Notes: generated by a model not told the origin, from the sequence alone. Shown: positions 18,679-28,494, counted from the stretch's first letter. The stretch: DNA of 64,000 nucleotides from JBGSMX01 sp963790405 (GCA_963790405.1 CAWBOJ010000002.1:186001-250000); one strand, 5' to 3'. Numbers and translations are program-made.

Positions 18679-19038
18679 TCAGTCCGTGTCGATGGACTCT
18701 GCGTCCGACGTGGGGCTGTCAGTTTGCTTGTCGCTGTGCCCCAACAGCTTCTGGCCGAAGCCCTTGGCCGCAGCACCCGCCTTGCGAGCCGCCTCGCCGG
18801 CCGCGTCCGCGGCTTCCTTTGCTGCAGGCTGCGCTTCGTGCCAGGCACCCTTCACCGCATCGCCGGCCTGACGGGCGGCCTGCTCCATCGTGTCCGCGAC
18901 ATCACGCAGCGGATCGGACTGAGGCTCGACCTCGTAGACGTTCGATACCTGCGACGCATCGTGACCGTTCTGACAGCCACCGTCTGGCAGCAGCCATACA
19001 TTGGCACCACACTGCGCACACCATCCCGCCTTGGGCAT
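18679..19038 (-). CDS. Small zinc-ribbon protein with Ala-rich amphipathic helix
   Basis: A 119-residue protein starting at ATG 19038 behind GGAGGAGG. The N terminus has CAQCGANVWLLPDGGCQNGH, that is CXXC and a CxxGH, a probable zinc site. Residues about 45-105 form a long Ala/Lys/Glu helix with 11-residue periodicity (ADTMEQAARQAGDAVKGAWHE; AAKEAADAAGEAARKAGAAA) like YtxH or LEA-type proteins. The C terminus is acidic. No known family fits the combination; a stress or envelope role would be a guess. It converges on the cytochrome gene. Confidence 0.6.
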   Translation of the reverse strand: MPKAGWCAQCGANVWLLPDGGCQNGHDASQVSNVYEVEPQSDPLRDVADTMEQAARQAGDAVKGAWHEAQPAAKEAADAAGEAARKAGAAAKGFGQKLLGHSDKQTDSPTSDAESIDTD

Positions 19039-19326
19039 GACTGACCTCCTCCGCACCGATTCCGTGTCTACCGTGTTCATACCTCTCGACGTGGCAGGAC
19101 ACAAGTGGCTTCCCGCGGACCATCTCGGCACTGAATTTGCGTGTCAGGGGTTAGGAATTGATCAACTCGCGGTCAGGACAACAGTCCATGCTTGCCGAGA
19201 TGGTCAAGAACATGGCCTGACCTGGCATTTCGTGATAGTATGGATGATTGGATTCGCGCGTATGCACTCAGGGGCCTACGAAGCGGGGAGTGTAGCGATT
19301 CCGAACCGGCACATGAGAGGCAGTGA

Positions 19327-20658
19327 ATGACAGGACGAGCGGTCGCGATCGGGCTGCGCAAGGCAGGCGTTTCGGCGCTTGCTATTGTGTTGCTCTGTGC
19401 TGTCCCGGTCTTCGCCGAACCCGCGACGTCAACCGTCTCACCTGTCCCCCAGCCTGCTCCCGAGGTGCCCGATCCCGAGGTACCCGCTCCCGACACCGCG
19501 ACCGTCCCGGACACGAACGTCACTCCGGATGCGAGCACCGACCCGGAGACGAACGTGACACCCGATGCCACTCCTTCCGAGGAGACATCCTCGGCCATTG
19601 ATGTTCCGGTCGACGACAAGACGAAGGCGTTTCGCACAGAACTCGCACGTCGCCAGGCGGCTTTGGACGAGTTGCGCGCGAAACTCGACGAACTCGACCG
19701 CGAGCTGGCGTTGGCCTCTGAAGCCTACAACGCCGCCGTCGACCGTCTGAACTCGACGCGCCGCGAGGTCGACGACACCGAGGTCGACCTCGAAAACGCT
19801 ACGCAGGCCTACGATTTCCAGATGGAACTGCTGAGCAACCGCGCGAACTCAATCTATCGCAGCGGCACGTTCGCCGCGATCGAGGTGCTACTCGACTCCA
19901 AGTCCCTCACCGACTTCGTCGCTCGCGTGCAGTACCTCAACACCATCGGCCTCGCCGATGCGGAGGTCGCCAAGGCGCTGAAGGGTCAGAAGGATCTCGT
20001 CGAGCAGACCGCTGCCGATCTTGAGAACGCTGCGCAGCAGGCCCAAGCGCTCGAGTTCGAACTCAAGGCACGCCAGATCGAGGTCATGCTGAGGATTCAG
20101 GAGCGCCAGGACATGCTCGCCTCGGCACAGAGTGACCTTCTCGAGCTGCTCGACCAGGAAGCATCGCGCCGCCAGACCCAGGAAGCCGACCTTCTTCGTC
20201 AGATCCTGTCGGGTGCCAGTAACGTCGGTGCCGTCGTGAGCCCGGGATCTCCGGTCGAGACCGCACTGGCCTACCACGGCATCCCGTACTTGTGGGGCGG
20301 CCAGAGCCCTTCCGGCTTCGACTGCTCTGGACTTGTCATGTACGTCTACCGCCAGCATGGCGTGGAACTGCCCCACTACTCGGGCAGCCAGTTCCTTCTC
20401 GGCGAGAAGATCGCCCCGGCCGAGCTGGCACCTGGTGATGTCGTGTTCTTCGGCTCGCCGATCCATCATGTCGGCATCTACATCGGCGGGGACTACTTCA
20501 TCCACGCCCCTCGCACCGGGGATTTCGTGAAGATCTCGCAGCTGTCGGCGCGAAGCGACTACGCCGGCGCGCGACGCTACAACTGGGTACCTCGCACGCT
20601 ACCGGCTACCGGCGTTGGCGCAACCAGCTACGCCCCGCTCACGAGCCTCGGCCTCTAG
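19327..20658 (+). CDS. Secreted NlpC/P60 peptidoglycan endopeptidase with coiled-coil N terminus
   Basis: A 443-residue exported hydrolase. A signal peptide (residues 1-30) is followed by a Pro/Thr/Asp-rich low-complexity linker (about 31-95) and a long coiled coil (about 100-300), which usually holds such enzymes inactive until a partner binds. The catalytic domain is C-terminal: FDCSGLVMYVY has the nucleophile near Cys333, HHVGIYIGG has the catalytic His near 381, and YFIHAP supplies the third polar residue near 395. These enzymes cut between D-Glu and the diamino acid of stem peptides during cell separation or wall turnover. The start has GAGAGG upstream. The 288 bases before it show no recognisable riboswitch. 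Confidence 0.88.
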   Translation: MTGRAVAIGLRKAGVSALAIVLLCAVPVFAEPATSTVSPVPQPAPEVPDPEVPAPDTATVPDTNVTPDASTDPETNVTPDATPSEETSSAIDVPVDDKTKAFRTELARRQAALDELRAKLDELDRELALASEAYNAAVDRLNSTRREVDDTEVDLENATQAYDFQMELLSNRANSIYRSGTFAAIEVLLDSKSLTDFVARVQYLNTIGLADAEVAKALKGQKDLVEQTAADLENAAQQAQALEFELKARQIEVMLRIQERQDMLASAQSDLLELLDQEASRRQTQEADLLRQILSGASNVGAVVSPGSPVETALAYHGIPYLWGGQSPSGFDCSGLVMYVYRQHGVELPHYSGSQFLLGEKIAPAELAPGDVVFFGSPIHHVGIYIGGDYFIHAPRTGDFVKISQLSARSDYAGARRYNWVPRTLPATGVGATSYAPLTSLGL

Positions 20659-20676
20659 CCTGCCCGTGCTGCGGCC

Positions 20677-21201
20677 CTAACGCTCGACAACCTCGATTGC
20701 GTCCGCGATCTGTTCGTGCGCCCGTTGCTCGGCCGCCGTCTTCACCTGCTCCGGCGTGATCGAACCCCCGGCGGTCGGAAGCCCGAGATCGGGGTATGTC
20801 GCCTCCCAGTACGCTGAGTCGCCGAGCGTCTCTGCGTCCCACGCGCTCTCGAGTTCGGTCTGCCAGGCGAGTCGATACGCCGAGTACGCATCGAGCGCAC
20901 CGTCGATGATGTGCAGCACGCGGCCGTCGGCAGTGTTGCGCACCGGGCACGTACGACGCGCGACCACAGCCACTTTGAGCGCCTCGGCAAACACCTGGAA
21001 GTCAGCATTCTCGGCAAGGGCACGCTCGACATCGACCGTGCTCGCAACAACGGCACGCGTGGCGGAATTCGGCTTCACAAGCCCGGTCTCGGGCAGGAAG
21101 CGTGCGCCGATGATGCCCGCCACGACGATCAGCACCAGAACCGCCGCGAGCTTGCGAAACGCGCTGTCGCCCGGATGCGGCAAATGATGCTCTGAAGACA
21201 C
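20677..21201 (-). CDS. Membrane-anchored protein, unknown function
   Basis: A protein of about 174 residues with one N-terminal transmembrane helix (AVLVLIVVAGIIGARFL) and an extracytoplasmic domain. That domain contains VLHIIDGALDAYSAYRLAWQTELE and an aromatic stretch with DSAYWEATYPDLGLPT; two Cys are present. GTG 21201 fits best, with GAGG eight bases upstream; an ATG at 21216 is possible. I recognise no family. It shares a 77-base divergent region with the next gene. Confidence 0.5.
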   Translation of the reverse strand: MSSEHHLPHPGDSAFRKLAAVLVLIVVAGIIGARFLPETGLVKPNSATRAVVASTVDVERALAENADFQVFAEALKVAVVARRTCPVRNTADGRVLHIIDGALDAYSAYRLAWQTELESAWDAETLGDSAYWEATYPDLGLPTAGGSITPEQVKTAAEQRAHEQIADAIEVVER

Positions 21202-21278
21202 GCACAGACCTCGCATCGAGTCATGTCGGCACCGAAATCGGTCCCGAAGCGAAATGCATACTGCTACCATGATGACGT

Positions 21279-21878
21279 ATGTCAGCCACCTACGTCAGGC
21301 CTGATCGGAACCGAGTGATCTCACCGAACGCCTCTGCCCTACCTCCCGATGCGCCGCCCAAAACGTCACGCGATCGCCGTATCGTGCTGAGTCCGCTTGG
21401 TGGCATCGTCGTCGTTGTCTTGACGCTGCTCGTGGGCGTGGGCATCGGGCTACTCGTGACCCACTCGTTTGCCTCAGACACGAGTGCAGCGCTCGAGCAG
21501 GCGCACAGGGACATCGCGGCCACCCAGCGCGCAGACGAGCGACTCCAGGAACGCAACTTACTACTCTATGACCAGGTTCAGACATTGCAGCAGCAACTCG
21601 AGGCCGCGACCGGCGAGTCGAGTGTGACGTCCTCGGCCCCGGCCGAATCGGGCACCTACACCGACGGCACCCACCGTGTAGGCGAGGATATGCTGGCGGG
21701 CACGTACAGAGGCACTGTCACAGGCTCGAGCGGCTACTGGGCGCGTCTCAAGAGCACAACGGGTACGTTCAGCTCGATCATCACGAACGGCATCCCGCGG
21801 GGGGATTTCGTGCTCACGATCTACCCGAGCGACGCCGCCGTTGAACTGCGCGGAGTCGTGCTGACCGGCCCGGAGTGA
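21279..21878 (+). CDS. Membrane-anchored protein with coiled coil and C-terminal beta domain
   Basis: A 199-residue protein. A Pro-rich cytoplasmic N terminus leads to one transmembrane helix (IVVVVLTLLVGVGIGLLV, about residues 42-60), a short coiled coil (about 70-110) and a Ser/Thr linker. The C-terminal domain (VGEDMLAGTYRGTV, YWARLKS, FSSIITNGIPRGDFVLTIYPSDAAVELRG) is a small beta domain common in secreted actinobacterial proteins of unknown function. The ribosome site is weak, so the mRNA may be nearly leaderless. The frame is intact. Confidence 0.6.
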   Translation: MSATYVRPDRNRVISPNASALPPDAPPKTSRDRRIVLSPLGGIVVVVLTLLVGVGIGLLVTHSFASDTSAALEQAHRDIAATQRADERLQERNLLLYDQVQTLQQQLEAATGESSVTSSAPAESGTYTDGTHRVGEDMLAGTYRGTVTGSSGYWARLKSTTGTFSSIITNGIPRGDFVLTIYPSDAAVELRGVVLTGPE

Positions 21879-21954
21879 GTACCGGCCCGATGCCGCAGCC
21901 GGTCTTGGGGCACATATCGGATAGCACAACTACACCACGCTCGAGGGGGAGTGC

Positions 21955-23397
21955 ATGAGAGAGATCATCACGGCAGCACTCGACGCAGCCGAAATGGCTG
22001 GCGCGACGTATGCCGACGCACGCATCGTTGACACGCTATCCGAGGATATCAGCGTAGCCAACGGCCGCGTGGAAGGCATCGAGACCCGCGCCTCGTTCGG
22101 TATCGGCGTCCGAGTCATCTGCGACGGCGCCTGGGGGTTTTCGTCTTCCTCGGAGGTCACGACCGACTCGGCCGCACACACAGCTACGCAAGCGGTGGCG
22201 ATTGCCAAAGCCTCCGCGCTCGTGCCCGACGGCGCTGTGCAACTTGCCGACCTCGATGGAGTTGTCGACACGTGGAGCGGCCCGTGCGCGATCGATCCGT
22301 TCACCGTGCCGATCGAAGACAAGGTTGCACTACTACTCGCAGCCGATGAGGTCCTACGCGGTGAGGAGAAGGTCAAGCTCACCAAGGCCCAGCTCGGCTT
22401 CTACCGCATGCATAAGGTGTTCGGTTCCTCGGCAGGCAGCTACATCGAACAGGATCACTACGAGAGCGGCGGCGGTATCACCGCCTATGCGATTGAAGGC
22501 GGCGAGGTGCTTCCGCGCTCCTATCCCAACAGCCACGGCGGGCAATGGCGCCAAGGTGGATGGGAGGTCATCCAGGCCCTCGATCTTGCGGGCAACGCCG
22601 CGCGCGTGGCCGAGGAAGCGGCCGCCTTGCTGACGGCCGAGCATTGTCCCAGCGGCGAATACGATCTCATCATCGACGCGAGCCAGATCTCACTGCAGGT
22701 ACACGAGTCGATTGGCCATCCGACCGAACTCGACCGGGTGCTCGGCGACGAGGCGGCGTTCGCAGGGACCTCGTTCCTCGGCCTGGACGATCTGGACTCG
22801 CTTCGCTACGGGTCCGACATCGTCAATGTGACCGCCGACGCCACGATCCCTGGTTCGCTCGGCAGCTTCGGCTGGGACGACGAAGGTGTTCCCGCGCAAC
22901 GCGACTACATCGTGCGCGACGGCATCCTCAGCGGCTTCCAGACCTCGCGTGAGTCCGCACTCGAGATCGGGCGAACCTCGAATGGCTGCATGCGCGCCGA
23001 TGGCTGGAACCGCATTCCGCTGATCCGGATGACAACGATCTCGCTCGAGCCGGGCAAGTGGACCTTCGACGATCTGATTGCCGACACGGAGCGCGGGCTG
23101 TACATCGAAACGAACAACTCCTGGTCGATCGACGACAAGCGCCTGAACTTCCAGTTCGCGTGCGAGATCGGCTGGCTGATCGAGAACGGGAAGCTGACAC
23201 GCATGGTCAAGAGTCCGAACTACACCGGCATCACGCCGCAATTCTGGGCAAGCTGTGACGCCATCTGCAACACCGATCACTGGGACGTGTGGGGTCTGCC
23301 CAACTGCGGCAAGGGCGAGCCGATGCAGGTCGCGCACGTCGCCCACGGTGCCGCTCCGGCGCGATTCCGTGGCGTCCAGGTGGGGGTGGGCCGATGA
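21955..23397 (+). CDS. tldD: TldD family metalloprotease
   Basis: A 480-residue protein with the TldD active-site helix HESIGHPTELDR near residues 262-273 (HExxxH zinc motif). It also has the flanking family segments TADATIPGSLGSFGWDDEGVPAQ, TSNGCMRADGWNRIPLIRMTT and GLYIETNNSWSIDDKR. Together with its partner TldE/PmbA, encoded next, it forms a heterodimeric protease that degrades unfolded peptides and matures some modified peptides. ATG 21955 follows GAGGGGGAG. The last four bases overlap the tldE start (ATGA), so the subunits are made in balance. The frame is intact. Confidence 0.93.
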   Translation: MREIITAALDAAEMAGATYADARIVDTLSEDISVANGRVEGIETRASFGIGVRVICDGAWGFSSSSEVTTDSAAHTATQAVAIAKASALVPDGAVQLADLDGVVDTWSGPCAIDPFTVPIEDKVALLLAADEVLRGEEKVKLTKAQLGFYRMHKVFGSSAGSYIEQDHYESGGGITAYAIEGGEVLPRSYPNSHGGQWRQGGWEVIQALDLAGNAARVAEEAAALLTAEHCPSGEYDLIIDASQISLQVHESIGHPTELDRVLGDEAAFAGTSFLGLDDLDSLRYGSDIVNVTADATIPGSLGSFGWDDEGVPAQRDYIVRDGILSGFQTSRESALEIGRTSNGCMRADGWNRIPLIRMTTISLEPGKWTFDDLIADTERGLYIETNNSWSIDDKRLNFQFACEIGWLIENGKLTRMVKSPNYTGITPQFWASCDAICNTDHWDVWGLPNCGKGEPMQVAHVAHGAAPARFRGVQVGVGR

Positions 23398-24746
23398 CCG
23401 TCGACCCGAAGCGCTCCCGGGAGCGCGCGCGCCAGTTGGCGACACGTGCGGTCGAGCTTTCCTCGGCCGAGCAGACCGAAGTACTCGCGTCCGTCTCCGA
23501 CTCGGCGCTCACCCGCTTCGCCGACAATCGCATCCACCAAAACGTCGCCGAACGCGACGCCGAAATCTCCGTGCGGGCCGTGACCGGCACCCGCACCGGC
23601 GTGGCGTCCACGAACCGCACCGACGACGCTTCGCTGCAGGCATGCTGTGACGCTGCGCTCCGAGCGGCTCGCTCCGCACCCGAAGATCCGGGCTTCCCGG
23701 GACTGCCCGAACCGTCCCCGATCGCCGAGGTAGACCGCGTGGCCGAGGGTACCGTGCGCTTCAATGCACAAGCGCGCGCGACCGCCGTGCGCTCGATCGT
23801 CGATCAGTCGGCCAGCCGAAACCTTCTGTGCGCCGGCGGTGTGAAGTCCACCATCCAGGCAATCGCATTGGCGAACTCCCGCGGAATCGATGTCGCGCAG
23901 GCTACATCGGGCATACGTGCCACGGTCCTGTCGATGGGCACGACCGGAGGTTCGGGCTGGGCGTCGTTCGTGAGCAAAGACGCCGAGAAGCTCGCTGCCG
24001 CTGCCCTGGGAGACGAAGCTGCGACGCTGGCTGAACGCTCGGAGAACCCGGGCGAACTCGAGCCTGGCTCGTACACGGTCGTACTGGCACCCGAAGCGGT
24101 CTCGGACCTCATGGAGTTTCTCGGCTGGCTCGGAATGGGCGCGCGCTCCGTTGAGGAAGGGCGATCGTTCATGGCCAATCGCTTCGGCGAGTCCGTGATG
24201 CACGAGTCGATCACTATCGTCGACGACGCCCTCGCCGATCACGCCTTCGGACTCACGTTCGACTACGAGGGAGTGCCCAAGCAACGCGTGTCGCTCGTGG
24301 AGGCCGGAGTCGCCAAGGATGTCGTGACAGACTCCTACTGGGCCGCTCGCATGGAGCGCGCCAACACCGGGCACGCGCTCCCGGCGCCTAACTCCTACGG
24401 ACCGCTCCCGCTCAATGTCGAGCTGGCGGCTGGCGACGCAACTATCGACGAGCTCCTGGCCTCGGTCGATCGCGGCGTCTATGTCACCCGCTTCCACTAC
24501 GTCAACGTCGAGGACCCCATCCCCGTGACACTCACCGGGATGACTCGAGACGGGACATTCCTGATAGAGAAGGGGCGCCTCACCCAACCGCTGAAGAACC
24601 TGCGGTTCACTCAAAGCGTGGTCGAGGCGTTCGGCGACGTGAGAGGCGTCACACGGGAGCGGATGTGGGTCGGGTCAGAGACGAATCCGGTACTCGTGCC
24701 GGGCCTGCTTCTGGGCAGCTTCGCCTTCACGGGACAGACGAGCTAG
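23394..24746 (+). CDS. pmbA: TldE/PmbA, partner subunit of TldD
   Basis: A 450-residue protein, translationally coupled to tldD. It shows the family pattern (FADNRIHQNVAERDAEISVRA near the start; VLAPEAVSDLMEFLGWLGMG; YEGVPKQRVSLVEAGVAKDV; LPGLLLGSFAF-like end) and, as expected for TldE, lacks the HExxxH metal helix. It works only as part of the TldD/TldE heterodimer. ATG 23394 was chosen because it overlaps the tldD stop; earlier in-frame Met codons lie inside tldD. Confidence 0.9.
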   Translation: MTVDPKRSRERARQLATRAVELSSAEQTEVLASVSDSALTRFADNRIHQNVAERDAEISVRAVTGTRTGVASTNRTDDASLQACCDAALRAARSAPEDPGFPGLPEPSPIAEVDRVAEGTVRFNAQARATAVRSIVDQSASRNLLCAGGVKSTIQAIALANSRGIDVAQATSGIRATVLSMGTTGGSGWASFVSKDAEKLAAAALGDEAATLAERSENPGELEPGSYTVVLAPEAVSDLMEFLGWLGMGARSVEEGRSFMANRFGESVMHESITIVDDALADHAFGLTFDYEGVPKQRVSLVEAGVAKDVVTDSYWAARMERANTGHALPAPNSYGPLPLNVELAAGDATIDELLASVDRGVYVTRFHYVNVEDPIPVTLTGMTRDGTFLIEKGRLTQPLKNLRFTQSVVEAFGDVRGVTRERMWVGSETNPVLVPGLLLGSFAFTGQTS

Positions 24747-24946
24747 TCAGCCAAGTGTGTGTCCCAGAGGAAGGAAACAGCTCCGAACTGTGGAGGGGCG
24801 CCACCGTGAGGAGCTGGTTCCAATGCCAGGAGGCTCGCATCCTGACATTCAGATTATCGGAGCTTGTGTCGCTCGACTTTAGGGTTTCGGCGGTATTCTG
24901 AGCACGGTACAGTGTCCCAGCTCACACTTTCTTCGGAAGGAACACG

Positions 24947-26194
24947 ATGTCGCGGTCGGCGATCACGGACGTCCCGGTACGCATGTTCCGCATGCTGTTC
25001 AGTTTCGAAGCACTCTACTTCGTCGTGCTGTTCTCCGGTCGCATTGGTGCCTCGTACAAGGAATCCGCGCTCGTCGGCCATATTCCGCTCGAACCCACGC
25101 TTCTGGCCGCCATAGCCACGTTCGTCGTGGGCACCTTCCTGCTGTGGAAGAGAGACTGGCACCTGCCGCCCAGATGGTGGGTGATCGTCGCACCCGGCCT
25201 TGCCTTCACCGCCTGGGCCGTCGCAAGTGCCGCCTGGTCCCCCAGCGAGATCTACGTGCAGCAGAAGCTGCTTGAGGTCGGCCTCGTCCTTACACTGTCG
25301 ATTGTCGGCGGGGCGTTGGTGATTGCCGAGGACCCCGAGCGAGTCGCTCGGCTTGCGCACATCATGCTGCTGTTCGGCGTAGCGATCGGTCTCGTCGTGA
25401 TCGGATCGTTCGTCGCCTCCGGCGGGGTCGGGTTGTCCACCGCGTTCGGTATCAACCGCCTGGCAATCGCCCGGGTCGTAGGGTTCGGATCGCTCGTGGC
25501 CCTGTGGGGACTGCTCTCCGATCGGAGCGGGAGTCGCTGGCCGTACGCCGCAGCGTTCGTTCTCACATTCGTGCCCCTGCTCATGACCAGCAGCCGCATG
25601 CCTCTGATTGCTGCAACGATCTCAATCGTGTTCGTGCTTGTGGTGCGAAGAGCGCGCATCGCAACGGCCATGCACATGCATCGCATCGCGACGATCGTCA
25701 TCGTCATCTCTGTTGTCATCGCACTGTTGGGATCCGCAGCCTACTACGCTTCTGTCGGGCAGCCCCCGATAATCGTCGAACGAATGGCCAGATTGCTCCT
25801 GAACATCGGCAACGACAACAGCGTCGCCGCTCGGGTCTCGTGGTACGCGCCATCGATCGATGAGTGGCTGGAGAGTCCGATCGCGGGTCAAGGACTCGCA
25901 TCGTGGCCCCTGCTCAACGACTATCCCGACGAGCGGAAGTACCCGCACAGCATCGCGCTCGAGACGCTGTCGGAAACGGGATTGGTCGGCTTCGTCGCGC
26001 TTGTTGCGTTCTTGGGTGTGGCGGCGACGATCATCATCAAAGGGTTGCGAGGCGAACAGCAAGACATCGCCGTGCTCGTTGGTGCACTTGTGATTGCGGC
26101 ACTACTCAATGCGCTCGTGACCGGTGATCTCGGGGACAACCGCTTTCTGTTTGGCTTCGCGGCGCTGGCGCCTGTACTTCTCGCCAAGCGCTAG
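24947..26194 (+). CDS. O-antigen ligase/polymerase-like membrane protein
   Basis: A 415-residue integral membrane protein with about ten helices behind GGAAGGA. The large extracytoplasmic loop carries the Wzy_C/WaaL signature: IAGQGLASWPLL, then YPHSIALETLSETGLVGFVALVAFLG, including the conserved His. Members join or polymerise lipid-linked glycans on the outer membrane face, so this one may act on a wall polysaccharide, perhaps one that the CWB2 proteins bind. No glycosyltransferase genes lie next to it. Its stop overlaps the atpD stop tail-to-tail (CTAG). Confidence 0.8.
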   Translation: MSRSAITDVPVRMFRMLFSFEALYFVVLFSGRIGASYKESALVGHIPLEPTLLAAIATFVVGTFLLWKRDWHLPPRWWVIVAPGLAFTAWAVASAAWSPSEIYVQQKLLEVGLVLTLSIVGGALVIAEDPERVARLAHIMLLFGVAIGLVVIGSFVASGGVGLSTAFGINRLAIARVVGFGSLVALWGLLSDRSGSRWPYAAAFVLTFVPLLMTSSRMPLIAATISIVFVLVVRRARIATAMHMHRIATIVIVISVVIALLGSAAYYASVGQPPIIVERMARLLLNIGNDNSVAARVSWYAPSIDEWLESPIAGQGLASWPLLNDYPDERKYPHSIALETLSETGLVGFVALVAFLGVAATIIIKGLRGEQQDIAVLVGALVIAALLNALVTGDLGDNRFLFGFAALAPVLLAKR

Positions 26195-26862
26195 TCTGCC
26201 GCGTTCGCCTTGTGTTGTGCCGCTTCCTGAGCCGCCGCGTCTTGCGCGGCGATAATGTCCTTGACCTTCATCAGCCGGGTGAGGTTGCCCCGCTCGGCCT
26301 CTTCGAGCTTCATCCCGATGTCGCGAATCGCCTCGGTCAACTGCGGTATCAAGACGTGCTCGAGCGCGTTGACGCGCCGACGAGTGCGCTCGATCTCTGC
26401 AGCGAGTAACTCGATGGCCTTCTCCCGTTCGGCCAATTCGACCAGCCGAGGAGCCACGTCGGCAAGCGCATGCAGTGCCGTGTCGAGCACGACCGGCGTA
26501 GTCGTAAGCGAATAGCCGCCCGGCTCGGCCAGTTCCATCACGGTGAACTCGGGAATCCGCACGCTCATCACGTTGCGCTCGGCGACGGCGACAAGCTTGG
26601 CTGGTTCGCCGACCGAGAGCGCCTGCGCGAGGTTGGCTCGGCCGGTCTCGGCACGCGCTACCGCCACGGTGCCGTACGCCCCGGCAAGCTGCGCCTCGAC
26701 CGACGCCCGCAACTTGCGAGTCAGGCCGATGCGAGCCAGAAACTCCTTCATCAGCTCGTCGAGCTTGTCCTTGAGAAGCTTGTGACCACGCTGCGCGACG
26801 GCGCGGCGCTTGCGCAGCCTCATGAGCTCCATACGGTTCGGATTAACTCGCAGTGCAGGCAT
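26191..26862 (-). CDS. atpD: V/A-type ATP synthase subunit D
   Basis: A 223-residue protein, the central rotor shaft of the V/A-type ATPase. It has the family start (RVNPNRMELMRLRKRRAVAQRGHKLLKDKLDEL) and the long antiparallel coiled coil at both ends (IERTRRRVNALEHVLIPQL). It links the A3B3 head to the membrane ring through subunits F and C. It is the last gene of the ATPase operon and follows the small membrane protein gene directly. The frame is intact. Confidence 0.93.
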   Translation of the reverse strand: MPALRVNPNRMELMRLRKRRAVAQRGHKLLKDKLDELMKEFLARIGLTRKLRASVEAQLAGAYGTVAVARAETGRANLAQALSVGEPAKLVAVAERNVMSVRIPEFTVMELAEPGGYSLTTTPVVLDTALHALADVAPRLVELAEREKAIELLAAEIERTRRRVNALEHVLIPQLTEAIRDIGMKLEEAERGNLTRLMKVKDIIAAQDAAAQEAAQHKANAAD

Positions 26863-27054
26863 TTAGCGCTTCATCCATTCCCAGAAGACGAATGCGATCA
26901 GCACGACCACGACCATCAGATTGAACAGACGCAAACCGATAACTGCGCGCGACGGCGATACGCCCCAGTTCTCGAGAGCGCGCACGCCGACGAATTGCAG
27001 GACCGCGATCAGTCCCACCAGAAGAGCGACGATTGTCCACAGGACCAGACTCAC
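26863..27054 (-). CDS. Small two-helix membrane protein inside the ATPase operon
   Basis: A 63-residue protein starting at GTG 27054 inside the atpB stop (GTGA overlap) and ending one base before the atpD start. Two transmembrane helices are clear: VLWTIVALLVGLIAVLQFVGV and LFNLMVVVVLIAFVFWEWM, joined by a short loop (ENWGVSPSRAVI). It is not one of the usual V/A-ATPase subunits. Translational coupling on both sides argues that it is real and made together with the enzyme. It could be an accessory or assembly factor, loosely comparable to AtpI/AtpZ of F-type operons; this is inference. Confidence 0.65.
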   Translation of the reverse strand: MSLVLWTIVALLVGLIAVLQFVGVRALENWGVSPSRAVIGLRLFNLMVVVVLIAFVFWEWMKR

Positions 27055-28493
27055 GCACCGACCTCCATGGCGACATCCTCGGCCGCTTCGGCGGGCAGGT
27101 ACTTCTCGAGGTACTCGTCTTTGATGCGCTTCAGCTCCGTACGCGGCAGCAGCGTCATCAGATCCCACCCAAGCGCGAGCGTCTCTTCAACCGTGCGTTC
27201 CTCGTGCTCGCCCTTGCCGGATGAAACGATCCTCGAACGAGTCGGCGAATGCACTGAACGCCTTGTCCGATTCGGAGAGCGCTGCCTCGCCCAAGATCAC
27301 TGCGAGTTCCTTGGCCTGGATACCTCGCGCATAGGCACCGAACAGCTGGTTGCGAAAGGTCGGCGTGGTCCTCGCGCGTCTTGCCCGGGCCGATGCCCTT
27401 CTGCTTCAGACGCGAAAGCGACGGCAGCACGGCGACGGGCGGGTAGATGCCGCGACGGTGCAGGTTTCGATCGAGGATGATCTGGCCCTCGGTGATGTAG
27501 CCCGTAAGGTCCGGAATCGGGTGTGTCTTGTCGTCCTCGGGCATGGACAGGATCGGGATCTGGGTGATCGAGCCCTTGCGGCCCTTGATGCGACCGGCAC
27601 GCTCGTAGAGTGTCGCGAGGTCGGTGTAGAGGTAGCCCGGGATATCCTCGGCGACCCGGCACTTCCTTGCGAGCAGCAGAAACCTCGCGCAGCGCCTCGC
27701 AGTAGTAGGTCATGTCGGTGAGGATGACCAGGACGTGCATGTCGCGTTCGTAGGCCAGGTACTCGGCAGCGGTCAGCGCCATACGCGGCGTGGCGATACG
27801 CTCGACCGCCGGGTCGTCGGCAAGGTTCAAGAACAGCACGGCGCGCTCGATGGCAGCCGTGTCGCGCAGCTCGCTCATGAAGAAGTCGGCGTCTTCGAAC
27901 GTGATGCCCATCGCCGCGAACACGACGGCGAACTCGCCTTCGAGCTTCTCGCCGACCTTGGTCGGGTCGTCGGAGCGGGCGAGCACGGCCGCCTGCCGCG
28001 CGATCTGAGCCGCGAGCTGGTTGTGCGGCAGACCCGATCCCGAGAAGATCGGCAGCTTCTGCCCGCGAACGAGCGGGTTGAGGCCGTCGATACTCGACAC
28101 GCCGGTCTGAATGAAGTCATCGGGAAAGTCGCGCGCCGTGGGATTGATCGGCGAGCCGTAGATCGACAGGCGCTTGTCCGGCAGAATCTCCGGACCGTCG
28201 TCGCGCGGCCGACCGAGGCCGTCAAAGACGCGCCCCAACATGTCGCGCGACACGCCCAGGGTCATGCCTCGACCCAGGAAGCGGACCTTGGTCTCTTTCG
28301 GGTTCGAGCCGCGCGTGCCTTGAAACGCCTGGACAAGAGCGACGTCGCCGTTGACCTCGAGCACGTTGCCGAGCGACTGCGTACCGTCGGGGAACTCGAG
28401 TTCGACCAGTTCGCCGTAGGTCACGCCCTCGACGTCTTCGACGAGCATGAGCGGCCCGACGATGTCGCGGGTGGTCATGTACTCGCGTTCCAC
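27051..28493 (-). CDS. atpB: V/A-type ATP synthase subunit B (frameshifted)
   Basis: The non-catalytic head subunit, about 480 residues. It starts at GTG 28493, two bases after the atpA stop, with the family N terminus (TTRDIVGPLMLVEDVEGVTYGELVELE). Further signatures are FSGSGLPHNQLAAQIARQA (the degenerate P-loop), VFAAMGITFEDADFFMSEL, ILTDMTYYCEALREVSAARKEVPGR, then TGYITEGQIILDRNLHRRGIYPPVAVLPSLSRL and KQKGIGPGKTREDHAD. Frame breaks near 27655 (a CCCGGG run), 27350 and 27240 are compensated in other frames, so they look like sequence errors. It alternates with AtpA in the A3B3 hexamer. Confidence 0.9.
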
Positions 28494-28494
28494 G

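Noticed and set aside
19039..19326. Possible c-di-AMP (ydaO-type) riboswitch before the NlpC/P60 gene
   Set aside because: Actinobacterial wall hydrolase genes often have one, but I could not find the conserved core in these 288 bases.
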